DNA of 43,382 bases from Lachnospiraceae bacterium (GTDB lineage Bacteria; Bacillota; Clostridia; Lachnospirales; Lachnospiraceae), in contig JAILAN010000132.1 of assembly GCA_024681595.1 (NCBI GenBank), forward strand, positions 1 to 43,382, read 5' to 3'. A program made the position numbers and the translations under genes. The notes under the pieces are model-generated. The model was not told the DNA's origin. It was given only the letters and a program-made list of their open reading frames with translations, and searched no databases. Below are positions 25,971 to 33,965 of the stretch, piece after piece. How positions within the stretch are numbered: the first letter of the stretch is position 1; the number at the start of each line of letters is the position of its first letter.

Positions 25971-26480
25971 TTATTCCTTTTCTCCAAATTCCCGCTTCTT
26001 GATCTCTCCGGCACGTTCTATTATCTTATCTTCCCAGTCATCATCCTGGGCGTCGAGCTGATATACGTTATATCCGTACTGCCGGCCCATCGTACAGACT
26101 ATAGCTTCATCATCTATATGGAGCGAGATTCTGTACCTGCTTGGGAGTTTCTGAGGAAGAGTGGTCTTGTTGTTCCGCTGCACTTCCTCGAGGTGTCTGA
26201 ACCCGTTAACTATTCCGTCGAATTTAATCCCGTACAGGCGGAAAAGTAACCTTATATATCGTTCGGTCCTGAAGGAAGAAGTATAAACCCATACTTCGTA
26301 ACCGAGTTCCTGAAGGCGGTTGATGAGCCTTGGCGTCCCGAGGCGGAGCCTTTCCTTAAATATCTTATTTAGAGGAAATCCTAAGGGCGGTTCGGTCTTG
26401 TGGGTATCGGGTGAAACAAAAAGTACTTCATCAAGATCGAAGGATACCCGCATTTTTGTGGGATCGAATTTATTCTGCAT
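25971..26480 (-). CDS. HAD-superfamily phosphatase-like protein
   Basis: A 169-residue HAD-fold protein with a complete-looking active site. Motif I is SFDLDEVL (Asp15, Asp17), motif II is VYTSS (Thr67/Ser68), and motif IV is HIDDE (Asp123, Asp124). A basic residue for motif III is plausible among the lysines near 105-111. Small cap-less HADs of this size commonly remove phosphate from sugar phosphates. It overlaps the upstream gene by 11 bases and is one base from the synthase gene, so co-translation is likely. It resembles the HAD half of its upstream neighbour (LRLGTPRLINRLQELGYEVWVY against LKLGIPALFRFLAENGYDVWVY), so the two share a recent ancestor. A nonulosonate-9-phosphate phosphatase role is inferred from context. 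Confidence 0.8.
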   Translation of the reverse strand: MQNKFDPTKMRVSFDLDEVLFVSPDTHKTEPPLGFPLNKIFKERLRLGTPRLINRLQELGYEVWVYTSSFRTERYIRLLFRLYGIKFDGIVNGFRHLEEVQRNNKTTLPQKLPSRYRISLHIDDEAIVCTMGRQYGYNVYQLDAQDDDWEDKIIERAGEIKKREFGEKE

Positions 26481-27366
26481 TATCGCTTAAATCCTTTACG
26501 GTATTCATGACTTCCCGATACCATCCTGCTTCGGTATCATTGATAGTGCGCATTTCAGGATCGTTTTGACCTGATCTGATACGTACCACACTATCCACTG
26601 AAATATGCAGGGTCTCAGAGTATTTGCCGGCAAAGAGTTTCTCGGTCTGCTCGCGTTTTTCTTTATAAGCAGCCGTTTTCCTTCCGGCACCTGTAACTAC
26701 ACCGGTCACTCCGGAATGATATTTCCGGAAAAGGTGGCGGATATAATCAAATGAATAATACTTATATGAATAAACCCAGACATCATAACCGTTTTCAGCA
26801 AGGAATCTGAAAAGGGCAGGTATTCCGAGTTTAAGTTTTTCTTTGTAGAACAATCCGCCCGGAAGCCTTAATTTCTTTTCGAAATGATCCGAACTTTCGG
26901 GGCAGAGGACAACCTCGTCAAAATCAAGAGATGCTCTTTTGTGATTATCCGACCGGAGCAGCATCTTTTCGATATCCTGCTGCTGAGTGAGGTTGACTAT
27001 GTGGACCCTTGTCTTATTATATCCGAATATCCTGCAGGCAGCCCAGCGATGGTGGCCGTTAAGGATGAGATATCCGTCGGGAAAAGTCTTTTCCACTTCG
27101 ATCGGGTCATCATCCCAGGGAATATCCCCGTGCTTTCTGCACTCTTTGATCGTCTTGACATAAGAAGAGATTATCTGATGATTGGGCCCTATATGCGGAT
27201 CACAGAATTCGTCCTCGGGATTCGGATGCAGCTTTACGCATGAGATACTGCGAACCAGCATACGCTCCAGCATGGAAGCCTTTACCGGAACTCTCGTTTT
27301 AGCGTAGAGCCTTACTTCATCCGCTATGTATTTTTCAAGTTCACTGTTGGTAAGATTTGCTGCCAT
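26470..27366 (-). CDS. ParB/Srx-like domain fused to a HAD-like domain
   Basis: A 298-residue fusion. Residues ~35-130 carry a ParB/sulfiredoxin-fold signature, with YLILNGHHRWAACRIFGY (NGHHRW at 103-108). That fold occurs in DNA-binding ParB, in sulfiredoxin and in free-serine kinases (SbnI, SerK). Residues ~143-298 resemble the HAD protein encoded next. Motif I is kept (LDFDEVV, Asp148 and Asp150), but motif II reads VYSYK and motif IV HISVDS, so phosphatase activity may be lost. No helix-turn-helix typical of plasmid ParB follows, which argues against a partition role. Start: the ATG at 27366 lacks a ribosome site, and an in-frame TAA lies three codons upstream; in-frame ATGs at 27273 and 27261 are alternatives. 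First gene of the three-gene minus-strand operon. Confidence 0.75.
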   Translation of the reverse strand: MAANLTNSELEKYIADEVRLYAKTRVPVKASMLERMLVRSISCVKLHPNPEDEFCDPHIGPNHQIISSYVKTIKECRKHGDIPWDDDPIEVEKTFPDGYLILNGHHRWAACRIFGYNKTRVHIVNLTQQQDIEKMLLRSDNHKRASLDFDEVVLCPESSDHFEKKLRLPGGLFYKEKLKLGIPALFRFLAENGYDVWVYSYKYYSFDYIRHLFRKYHSGVTGVVTGAGRKTAAYKEKREQTEKLFAGKYSETLHISVDSVVRIRSGQNDPEMRTINDTEAGWYREVMNTVKDLSDNAE

Positions 27367-27374
27367 ATACGATT

Positions 27375-27403
27375 ATTCTATATTATTTGGATATATTCTT
27401 CAA
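27375..27403 (-). promoter_or_regulatory. Minus-strand promoter of the ParB-HAD/HAD/NeuB operon
   Basis: On the minus strand TTGAAG (27403-27398), a 17-base spacer and TAGAAT (27380-27375). The -10 ends eight bases before the ATG at 27366, so the transcript would start at or one to two bases before the start codon. Confidence 0.5.
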
Positions 27404-27420
27404 TTATTCGCGTTAAGATT

Positions 27421-27442
27421 ATTCGGGCGGATATTCGGGCGG
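27421..27442. repeat. Tandem 12-base repeat between divergent promoters
   Basis: ATTCGGGCGG occurs at 27421-27430 and 27433-27442. It sits between the minus-strand promoter (27375-27403) and the plus-strand promoter (27458-27486), a natural place for a shared regulator, but no known consensus is recognised. Confidence 0.4.
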
Positions 27443-27457
27443 AATATCGCAGAATAA

Positions 27458-27486
27458 TTGACAATACGGCGTATTACGGTTACAAT
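27458..27486 (+). promoter_or_regulatory. Promoter of the zinc-ribbon protein gene
   Basis: TTGACA at 27458-27463, 17 bases, TACAAT at 27481-27486, identical in both hexamers and spacing to the promoter at 23130-23158. Confidence 0.8.
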
Positions 27487-27549
27487 TTAAGTTACGTTAT
27501 TTTTTCTTTTGGATAACTGTAAGTAAACATGTTTTGGGAGGTAATGTAA

Positions 27550-28422
27550 ATGAAATATTGTCCTAACTGCGGCGCACAATTAGCTGATGATGCCACATTC
27601 TGTGGAGAATGCGGAACCAAGCTTGAAGATAGTGCAGCTTCAACCGTGACAGCATCTTCATCTGCTGAGACACCTGCAGCTGAAACCGTTGCTGACAGCA
27701 CTTCATCAACTGCATCTGCTTCCGGTGCCGGTGTGGTTTCTGCTTTTAAGGGAGACATGAAGAAACTCATCATCATCGCCGCTGCTGCTGTTGTAGCTAT
27801 AGTTGTGCTGATCCTGCTTCTAACGACCATTTTCGGCGGCGGATACAAGAAGCCTATTAAAAAGATGGTTGGCCTGATGAACGGCAGAGAGAAGGATTAT
27901 AACGAATATATGAAGATCTCCGCTCCTTCGTTTGAGATGAAGGGACAGAAGGAACTCCTTGATCTGGCCAAGAAATACGGTGACGAGGATGAGATCGAAG
28001 ATTCTCTTGAGTTAACCGAAGGCATAATGGAGGACCTGTATGATGAGTTCGAGGACGAATATGGCAAGGGCTGGAAGGTTTCATACAAGATAACCGATGT
28101 TGACGAGCTGTCAAACAAGGATCTTAAGAGCTACAAGGAATCTTTAAAGGACACAGCTGAGAGCTATAAGTCTCAGGCTGATTATTACGAAGAGGATGCA
28201 TACTTCTACGGTGAGGAACTGACTAAGAAGGAAGCCAAGGAAGTTAAGGCCGTATACCAGGAAATGGCTAAAAAATACAAGGAAGCCGATGTCAAGAAAG
28301 GCTACGAGATCGAGATGGAGTTCAAGATCAAGGGCAAGGATGACGAGGACGAAGATGATGTTACCATCAAGGTTTACAAGGTAAACGGAGAATGGATCCT
28401 CGGAGACGGACTTTTCTGGTAG
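27550..28422 (+). CDS. Zinc-ribbon membrane protein with extracytoplasmic domain
   Basis: A 290-residue protein. The N-terminus is a cytoplasmic zinc ribbon (YCPNCGAQLADDATFCGECG, two CxxC knuckles). A Ser/Thr/Ala linker (~25-70) and one membrane helix (~76-97, LIIIAAAAVVAIVVLILLLTTIF) follow. The ~190-residue outer part is strongly charged (Lys, Glu, Asp) and mostly helical in pattern, ending in a beta segment (GEWILGDGLFW) typical of DUF4878/lumazine-like stress domains. Exact role unknown. GGGAGG at 27537-27542 sets the start. Codon use is fairly biased, and it has a strong promoter, so it is probably well expressed. Confidence 0.85.
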   Translation: MKYCPNCGAQLADDATFCGECGTKLEDSAASTVTASSSAETPAAETVADSTSSTASASGAGVVSAFKGDMKKLIIIAAAAVVAIVVLILLLTTIFGGGYKKPIKKMVGLMNGREKDYNEYMKISAPSFEMKGQKELLDLAKKYGDEDEIEDSLELTEGIMEDLYDEFEDEYGKGWKVSYKITDVDELSNKDLKSYKESLKDTAESYKSQADYYEEDAYFYGEELTKKEAKEVKAVYQEMAKKYKEADVKKGYEIEMEFKIKGKDDEDEDDVTIKVYKVNGEWILGDGLFW

Positions 28423-28479
28423 ACCATCAGATGCTTACCACCATATGTGGTGGTTGAATTAACATAACTAATTCGGATA

Positions 28480-28511
28480 AAATAGAGTATGTGTTCGCAC
28501 ATACTCTATTT
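28480..28511. terminator. Perfect UUCG-loop hairpin, probable terminator
   Basis: AAATAGAGTATGTG (28480-28493) pairs perfectly with CACATACTCTATTT (28498-28511) around TTCG, an unusually stable tetraloop. The A and T ends give terminator character on both strands, though the T run is short. A smaller hairpin (ACCACCA-TATG-TGGTGGT, 28437-28454) precedes it just after the zinc-ribbon gene stop. Confidence 0.6.
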
Positions 28512-28577
28512 ACGTTGATAAAACGTTCTATGGGATTGAAAATGCGCACACCTATCAGATATTTCAAGGAGAATCAT

Positions 28578-30020
28578 ATGAGATCATTAAAAAGATCACT
28601 GGTTGTTCTGTTTGCAATGGTTATGTTTTTTGCTTTTTCGACGGGAGCCAGTGCCAATACGGCAGTAGTAACCGCCATAGCAACATCTGCATCGGCCAGA
28701 CTTTCAAATGCAAGCACAGTTGTCTATTCGGCTACATTGCCTTCGATCCCTACAACGGATGACGGAATGCTGTATCTGTATCAGCTGATGCCATTTGAGT
28801 ATTCGGTATCTGCAAACGATCCATGCATAGCATCTGCACCGGTATCTGTTAATCCTTCATTTGCTTTTGGACTGACGGATGCTGCGGGAGCATCAAGAAT
28901 ATGCAGCAAATTTGCATTATGCGCCCTGATCGGTGGCAAACCGGTAATGCTGGCCAATGCTCAGTATATCACGAATCCGGAGGTTGCAGCATACGCTACG
29001 CGTCCTTTGCAGGGTGTCGGTTTTGTTGAACCTACCAACAAGATGGTGCTTTACAGAGTGGGGGAGACCAATATAGCCGCAGTACTGCGAGATAATTATT
29101 CTACAGCTGTCATCGTTAACAGAGCTGACAGCACACTCATCAATCCGAGCGCCAAAAAGGGAGACTCGCATCCCATCAGAGGCCCCAAGATGTATTATCA
29201 GTTCAATGCATCGACAGCCCAGGGAGTAGTCAAGCTCTATGAGACGATGTCGTACTTTACGGCCAATACCAGAGTTGATGAGTTCATAATAGGTAATGAA
29301 GTAAACAATCGTATCTGGAACTATGCGGCAGCACCTGATTGGAGCTCATATGTCAGAGATTACGCACAGGCATTCAGAGTGAGCTATAATGCGATAAAGT
29401 CTGTCAATGCAAATGCCAAGGTATATGTATCGATTGACCAGATGTGGAATATGGATCATCCCGCAGGATCATATAAATACTATGAATATATGGACGGCCT
29501 TGATTTCCTCATTGAATTTAATGCCGATATCATGACCGAAGGCAACATAGACTGGAATCTGTGTCAGCATCCTTATCCCAACCCCATGCTTTATGCCAAG
29601 TTCTGGGATATGTCAGGATGCTCCGGCGGAGATACATATGCTGCCCAGGTTGCTGCGGGACAGGTTGTTACTTTCCAGAATCTGCCTGTAATGACGGGAT
29701 TCATGTCTTTGCCTGTCATGAAGAATACCAGAGGAGCTGTCAGAGAGATCATCCTGCCTGAGATCGGAATAACGCAGGCTCAGGGAGTGGAGGTCCAGGC
29801 AGCAGCCATGATGGCATGCTATCAGGCAGCCAGGAACAATCCCTGCATAAAGAGGATCTATTATCACCGTATGAACGAAGGGGGCAAATCCAACTTCAGC
29901 ACTACGGGCATTTCCGAAGAGATGTATAACAGTCTGATAACCGACAATGCCGGAAAATATAATGACTGGGCAAAGAATTATATAGGAATTTCCGACTGGA
30001 GACAGATCGTATCTTATTAA
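28578..30020 (+). CDS. Secreted glycosidase-fold protein (DUF5722-like)
   Basis: A 480-residue secreted protein. The signal peptide MRSLKRSLVVLFAMVMFF...SANT is cleavable, with no lipobox. The body resembles DUF5722 proteins, a TIM-barrel glycoside-hydrolase-like group. EFIIGNEVNNRIWNY has the Asn-Glu pair (Glu241) usual for the acid/base of clan GH-A enzymes, and ILPEIGITQAQG places a second acidic residue (Glu395) where the nucleophile would be. VYVSIDQMWNMDHPAG and CQHPYPNPMLYAKFW are other conserved-looking blocks. CAAGGAG at 28565-28571 selects the ATG at 28578; an in-frame ATG at 28491 lies in the preceding hairpin and is rejected. It begins the envelope gene run, 29 bases before the vanW gene. 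Substrate unknown. Confidence 0.8.
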   Translation: MRSLKRSLVVLFAMVMFFAFSTGASANTAVVTAIATSASARLSNASTVVYSATLPSIPTTDDGMLYLYQLMPFEYSVSANDPCIASAPVSVNPSFAFGLTDAAGASRICSKFALCALIGGKPVMLANAQYITNPEVAAYATRPLQGVGFVEPTNKMVLYRVGETNIAAVLRDNYSTAVIVNRADSTLINPSAKKGDSHPIRGPKMYYQFNASTAQGVVKLYETMSYFTANTRVDEFIIGNEVNNRIWNYAAAPDWSSYVRDYAQAFRVSYNAIKSVNANAKVYVSIDQMWNMDHPAGSYKYYEYMDGLDFLIEFNADIMTEGNIDWNLCQHPYPNPMLYAKFWDMSGCSGGDTYAAQVAAGQVVTFQNLPVMTGFMSLPVMKNTRGAVREIILPEIGITQAQGVEVQAAAMMACYQAARNNPCIKRIYYHRMNEGGKSNFSTTGISEEMYNSLITDNAGKYNDWAKNYIGISDWRQIVSY

Positions 30021-30049
30021 GAGAATATCCGGTCGCAAAGGGAGCATAA

Positions 30050-30919
30050 ATGAAAAGGGTAATTAAGAACATAACGGCGGTAATAACTTCGGCTGCTGTA
30101 GTTGTGCTGCTGCTCGTGCAGCCTGCATTTTCGGACGAGGCTACAACAGGTCAGACTGATGAAGCAGCAATTGCTGAAGCTTTGGCAACTCAGGAATATC
30201 TGGCAGCTCAGATAGAGGCCGACAGGAACGCTGTCATCGAAGCGCACAGGGCATATGTGGCTTCGCATCCTTCAATGACTCCGGAAGAATACATGATACT
30301 TATGAATGCCAACCCGTATTTTAATCTCAAGGCATACATGTATTACAACGAAGATCTGATGAGCAAGTTCACGTACAGCTACTGGAAGTATTACCAGCAT
30401 TATCTGAGCTCGGGATACAAGTCCAAAAGAGCATGTGTATTTCCTCCGGATGATGACTATAATACAGTTACACTCGGCAGATATTCTACAAAGTATAATT
30501 ACAAGATAGCCCGCGGAGATAACCTCACTCTGGCATGTAACTTCATGAACGGAACGATCGTTCCTCCGGGCGGTGCATTTTCGTATAACAATGCGGTAGG
30601 TCAGAGGACTTCGGCCAGAGGGTTTAAGATCGCTCATGTTTACAGCGGCGGACAGGTCGTAGACGGTATCGGCGGCGGAATATGCCAGATATCATCCACA
30701 CTTTATGTAGCGATGATGATAGCCGGAATACCGGCCACGGAGCATCATTTTCACTCGCTTCCGGTATCATATTTAAAGCCGAATCTAGATGCCACGGTGA
30801 GCTGGGGCAAACTTGACCTTACTTTCATTAATCCTTATAATTTCCCTATAATGATCTTGGCCGAGGCAAAGGACGGGATAGCTACGATATGCATCTGTAA
30901 AGCACCGTCTGACAACTGA
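30050..30919 (+). CDS. VanW-family secreted protein
   Basis: A 289-residue exported protein with an N-terminal signal/anchor (IKNITAVITSAAVVVLLLVQPAFS). A ~100-residue helical, Ala/Glu-rich region with aromatic YMYYNEDLMSKFTYSYWKYYQHYL precedes the VanW domain (~135-285): PGGAFSYNNAVGQRTSARGFK, then the signature GGGICQISSTLYVAMM (GGGICQ at 208-213). VanW was named from vancomycin-resistance clusters, but its biochemical role is not established; it is common in clostridial envelopes. Ribosome site GGGAGC is weak. The next gene starts two bases after its stop. Confidence 0.9.
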   Translation: MKRVIKNITAVITSAAVVVLLLVQPAFSDEATTGQTDEAAIAEALATQEYLAAQIEADRNAVIEAHRAYVASHPSMTPEEYMILMNANPYFNLKAYMYYNEDLMSKFTYSYWKYYQHYLSSGYKSKRACVFPPDDDYNTVTLGRYSTKYNYKIARGDNLTLACNFMNGTIVPPGGAFSYNNAVGQRTSARGFKIAHVYSGGQVVDGIGGGICQISSTLYVAMMIAGIPATEHHFHSLPVSYLKPNLDATVSWGKLDLTFINPYNFPIMILAEAKDGIATICICKAPSDN

Positions 30920-30921
30920 CA

Positions 30922-32424
30922 TTGAACAAAGACAGGCTTTTCAAAATAATAGGGATCATACTATACGCCACAGCATTTCTCACAATGGTGGCGTATTGTG
31001 TTACGCTGGGCGGAAATGACATCTGGTACGATGAGGTCTTTTCCGTCGTTTTTTCTTCTTCGTCCTATCGGGAAATAGTACGTCTGACATCTGCGGATGT
31101 TCATCCCCCACTGTATTATTTTTATCTTAAAGTAGTATCCGATGCAGGCAGAGCGCTGTTTCCGGGAACCGGAGTTATATTCTGGGGGAAACTGTCCTCA
31201 TTTCTTCCCTGGGTCGTACTGTTTGTACTGTCTGCTTTTCCGATCAGAAAAAGATTCGGGATCTTTACGGGCGGCCTTTTTGTACTTCTGGTGACCATAA
31301 TGCCCAAACTCGGTGCAAACTACGCGGAGATCAGGATGTATTCTTTTGCAATGATGCTGATCACCATCGCATTTATATGCACTTTGGGAATGATGTCAGA
31401 TAAAAAAGCTATACTTTGGACCACAGGCTTTTACCTTACGGGGATTGCTACGGCATACACGCAGTATTACGCCTGCATAGCCATAATAGGCCTCTACATC
31501 GTCTACGGGATATATGCGCTTATTACGGGCAAAAAGAGGCATTTCGTGCGACTGCTTTTTTGCGCGGGACTGTCTGTTATATCATATCTTCCGTGGATAG
31601 GACCTTTGCTGTCACAGATGAGGGCGGTATCCGATAATTACTGGATATTGCCGCTCACATTAAGGAGCATTCCCGGATGCCTTAAATTTCTGTTTCTGCC
31701 TGCAGACACACTGGGTGCGGCAGGATATGCAGTTGCGTGTCTTGTTATGGCAGGGATCGGGCTTGTTTACGTTATGTTTCTTATCAAAAAGCCCGGCAAA
31801 GATGAGCTTTATATAGCCCTGTGCGGACCTGTGATACTGATCTTTACAGTAGCTTCGGGATTCATAATGTCGATGATGGGAAGGCCGATATTCGTATACA
31901 GATATATGATCCCGGTGATGGGGGCATTCTACCTGTCGATAGCGTATACTTTCGGATGTGTTTCAAGGGATAATGCGCGTGTTCTTGTTATACTGATCCT
32001 GTTTTTAATAAGCGGCAGACTGACTGTCGGCGGATATTACTACGAGGAAAAACAAAAATGCGACAAGATGAAGGAAGCAAGGTCAGTACTCGATGCTATT
32101 CCCGAGGATGGCATCATTGTCACCAATTTTGATCATGTATGTGCGCTGATGTCATTTTATATGCCGCAAAACAGGGTCTATCTGTATGAAGGAAGGCCCG
32201 ACCCGATAGTTGAATTGATGTATAATAGAAGTGATTTTGAGATGAGTGGGGATGAACTCCTTAAGGCTGTTAAGGGCAGCTCTCCCGTATTTTTCTTCGG
32301 CAGCTTTAATTCAAGAGAAGATCTGCTTAGTGACTGGGCAAAGATCGGTATCACGAACAGCGAAGAAGCCGATTCCGTACTGATAGAGAGATATTATTTT
32401 AACATATACAGACTGAGCAGATGA
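30922..32424 (+). CDS. GT-C-type membrane glycosyltransferase
   Basis: A 500-residue multi-pass protein (about ten to eleven helices) with a C-terminal soluble domain. Near the N-terminus the first outer loop contains NDIWYDEVFSV, the acidic motif of lipid-phosphate-sugar-dependent GT-C enzymes (ArnT/PMT style), followed by ADVHPPLYYFYLK. Such enzymes move a sugar from an undecaprenyl- or dolichyl-phosphate carrier onto an acceptor outside the cell. The start is TTG at 30922, two bases after the VanW stop and without a clear ribosome site, so it relies on coupling. Its stop overlaps the next start by four bases. Sugar and acceptor unknown. Confidence 0.82.
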   Translation: MNKDRLFKIIGIILYATAFLTMVAYCVTLGGNDIWYDEVFSVVFSSSSYREIVRLTSADVHPPLYYFYLKVVSDAGRALFPGTGVIFWGKLSSFLPWVVLFVLSAFPIRKRFGIFTGGLFVLLVTIMPKLGANYAEIRMYSFAMMLITIAFICTLGMMSDKKAILWTTGFYLTGIATAYTQYYACIAIIGLYIVYGIYALITGKKRHFVRLLFCAGLSVISYLPWIGPLLSQMRAVSDNYWILPLTLRSIPGCLKFLFLPADTLGAAGYAVACLVMAGIGLVYVMFLIKKPGKDELYIALCGPVILIFTVASGFIMSMMGRPIFVYRYMIPVMGAFYLSIAYTFGCVSRDNARVLVILILFLISGRLTVGGYYYEEKQKCDKMKEARSVLDAIPEDGIIVTNFDHVCALMSFYMPQNRVYLYEGRPDPIVELMYNRSDFEMSGDELLKAVKGSSPVFFFGSFNSREDLLSDWAKIGITNSEEADSVLIERYYFNIYRLSR

Positions 32425-33965
32425 AAGCGACGCGATCGAGAGACAAAAACATGATCATCATAATAATGCTGATGGTCGTATACGGTTCTATCTATGCCTG
32501 GCGTATGTTTACCAATATGCCGTGGTACGATGAACTGTATACCTATTATTCTTTTATAAGCAGAGGCCCGATCTATGCCACTATACACTGGCCGCTGCCG
32601 AACAATCACGTGGGCTATTCTTTTTTGTCGGGATTTCTTTCATACTTTGGCAATGCGACGATCGCCTTAAGGGGTGTGTCGTTCATCTGCGCCGTTTCTA
32701 ACATATACCTGGTCTATACCCTGGCCAGAAAACTGGTAGATAATAAAATAGCATACATCTGCGTATTCCTGTACGCGGGGGTGTTCCTCGTTCATAACAT
32801 GGCCGTGCAGGGCCGGGGATACACGCTTTCAACCACATGCTATCTGATAAGCCTGCTGTGCCTTTACAGGATATGCTTTGACTTAAACGGCAAAAAGGAA
32901 TACATCATTTATTCATTATGCCTGACAATGGGTATTTACGCAGTTCCCAGCTCGACGTTCTGGGTAATACCGGTATGTGTTTTCGGGGGACTGTTCCTGT
33001 TGTCTAACGGCCGCATCAAAAACCTGATAAAGCTCGTTATAGCATCGGTCGCGGCAGCGATCATGAGCTTTGGCATATACTTTATGATATGGCTCTCAAT
33101 AGGCTCGAACCTGCTTAGCAAGGATCCTGCATCTGCTTTTTACGGAGTGTATCAGCTCGACATCATAAAAAAACAGCCTTTGTCAGCCGCCAAAGCGGGA
33201 CTCGACTATATGCTGGCATCTCCCTATATACAGAGCATGGATACAGATATCGTAAGAAAAGAGATATTCGTATATCTTGACAATCTCTTTGAACAGTTCT
33301 ACGCAGGAACGGGAAAAGTCCTTATAGTCTTTTTTGCGATAACAGCCGTTACTGCACTGATCCGCTTTATAAAGGACAGGACGAGGTTTCTTGAGCTTTT
33401 CACGGCAGTTTCAATAGTACTGTTGCCCGTGATGCTGATAGTCCAGTCTGTGCAGCCTTATCTTCGCGTGTTCAGTTTTTTCGGCCTCGTTACGGCCTTT
33501 AGCGTGGCCATGTATCTTGATATGTTCGTATCAGGAGTACTAAGATCGAGATCGGGATTGTATACAGCGGTGGTATGTCTGACAGGTGCTCTGCTCATAG
33601 GACTGCTCTTTACATACAAATACCGTGCTCCGATGGCCGACCGTGAGCTTGATATAGCCGAGGTACTGTCCGTAATGGAACAAAACGGGACAGCGGTCAA
33701 TGACATGACCGGCATTTATTATACCGACGATTATCAGAAATATGTCATAAAGTTTTTATATGACAAAGAGATTCCGGAATATCCGCTCGGCGAGTGCGAT
33801 TTTGTCCTGGTAAGCGATATTATGGAGGATCCGTCGGTTGATCATATTGAATGGCCAATGCTTACATGCTATGGAGATTTCGATACGGAACTTTTAAAAG
33901 AAAGGTATGAAGCGATCGCTTCTACTGACAGATATACGATCTATAAAAAGAGCAACAATGGATAG
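32421..33965 (+). CDS. GT-C-type membrane glycosyltransferase, second copy
   Basis: A 514-residue multi-pass protein related in plan to its neighbour. The first outer loop has MPWYDELYTYYSF and a following HWPLPNNHVGYSFLSGFL, positions matching WYDEVF and HPPLYY in the preceding protein. Around ten to twelve hydrophobic segments are followed by a ~110-residue C-terminal extracytoplasmic domain containing YYTDDYQKYVIKFLYDKEIP. ATG overlaps the previous stop (ATGA), and its own end overlaps the acyltransferase gene by eight bases. Likely works on the same carrier-linked glycan as its neighbour (inference). Confidence 0.8.
   Translation: MKATRSRDKNMIIIIMLMVVYGSIYAWRMFTNMPWYDELYTYYSFISRGPIYATIHWPLPNNHVGYSFLSGFLSYFGNATIALRGVSFICAVSNIYLVYTLARKLVDNKIAYICVFLYAGVFLVHNMAVQGRGYTLSTTCYLISLLCLYRICFDLNGKKEYIIYSLCLTMGIYAVPSSTFWVIPVCVFGGLFLLSNGRIKNLIKLVIASVAAAIMSFGIYFMIWLSIGSNLLSKDPASAFYGVYQLDIIKKQPLSAAKAGLDYMLASPYIQSMDTDIVRKEIFVYLDNLFEQFYAGTGKVLIVFFAITAVTALIRFIKDRTRFLELFTAVSIVLLPVMLIVQSVQPYLRVFSFFGLVTAFSVAMYLDMFVSGVLRSRSGLYTAVVCLTGALLIGLLFTYKYRAPMADRELDIAEVLSVMEQNGTAVNDMTGIYYTDDYQKYVIKFLYDKEIPEYPLGECDFVLVSDIMEDPSVDHIEWPMLTCYGDFDTELLKERYEAIASTDRYTIYKKSNNG

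Noticed and set aside
26470-27366. Plasmid or chromosome partition ParB
   Set aside because: Only the GHHRW segment is ParB-like; no helix-turn-helix, no parS-type repeats and no ParA neighbour.
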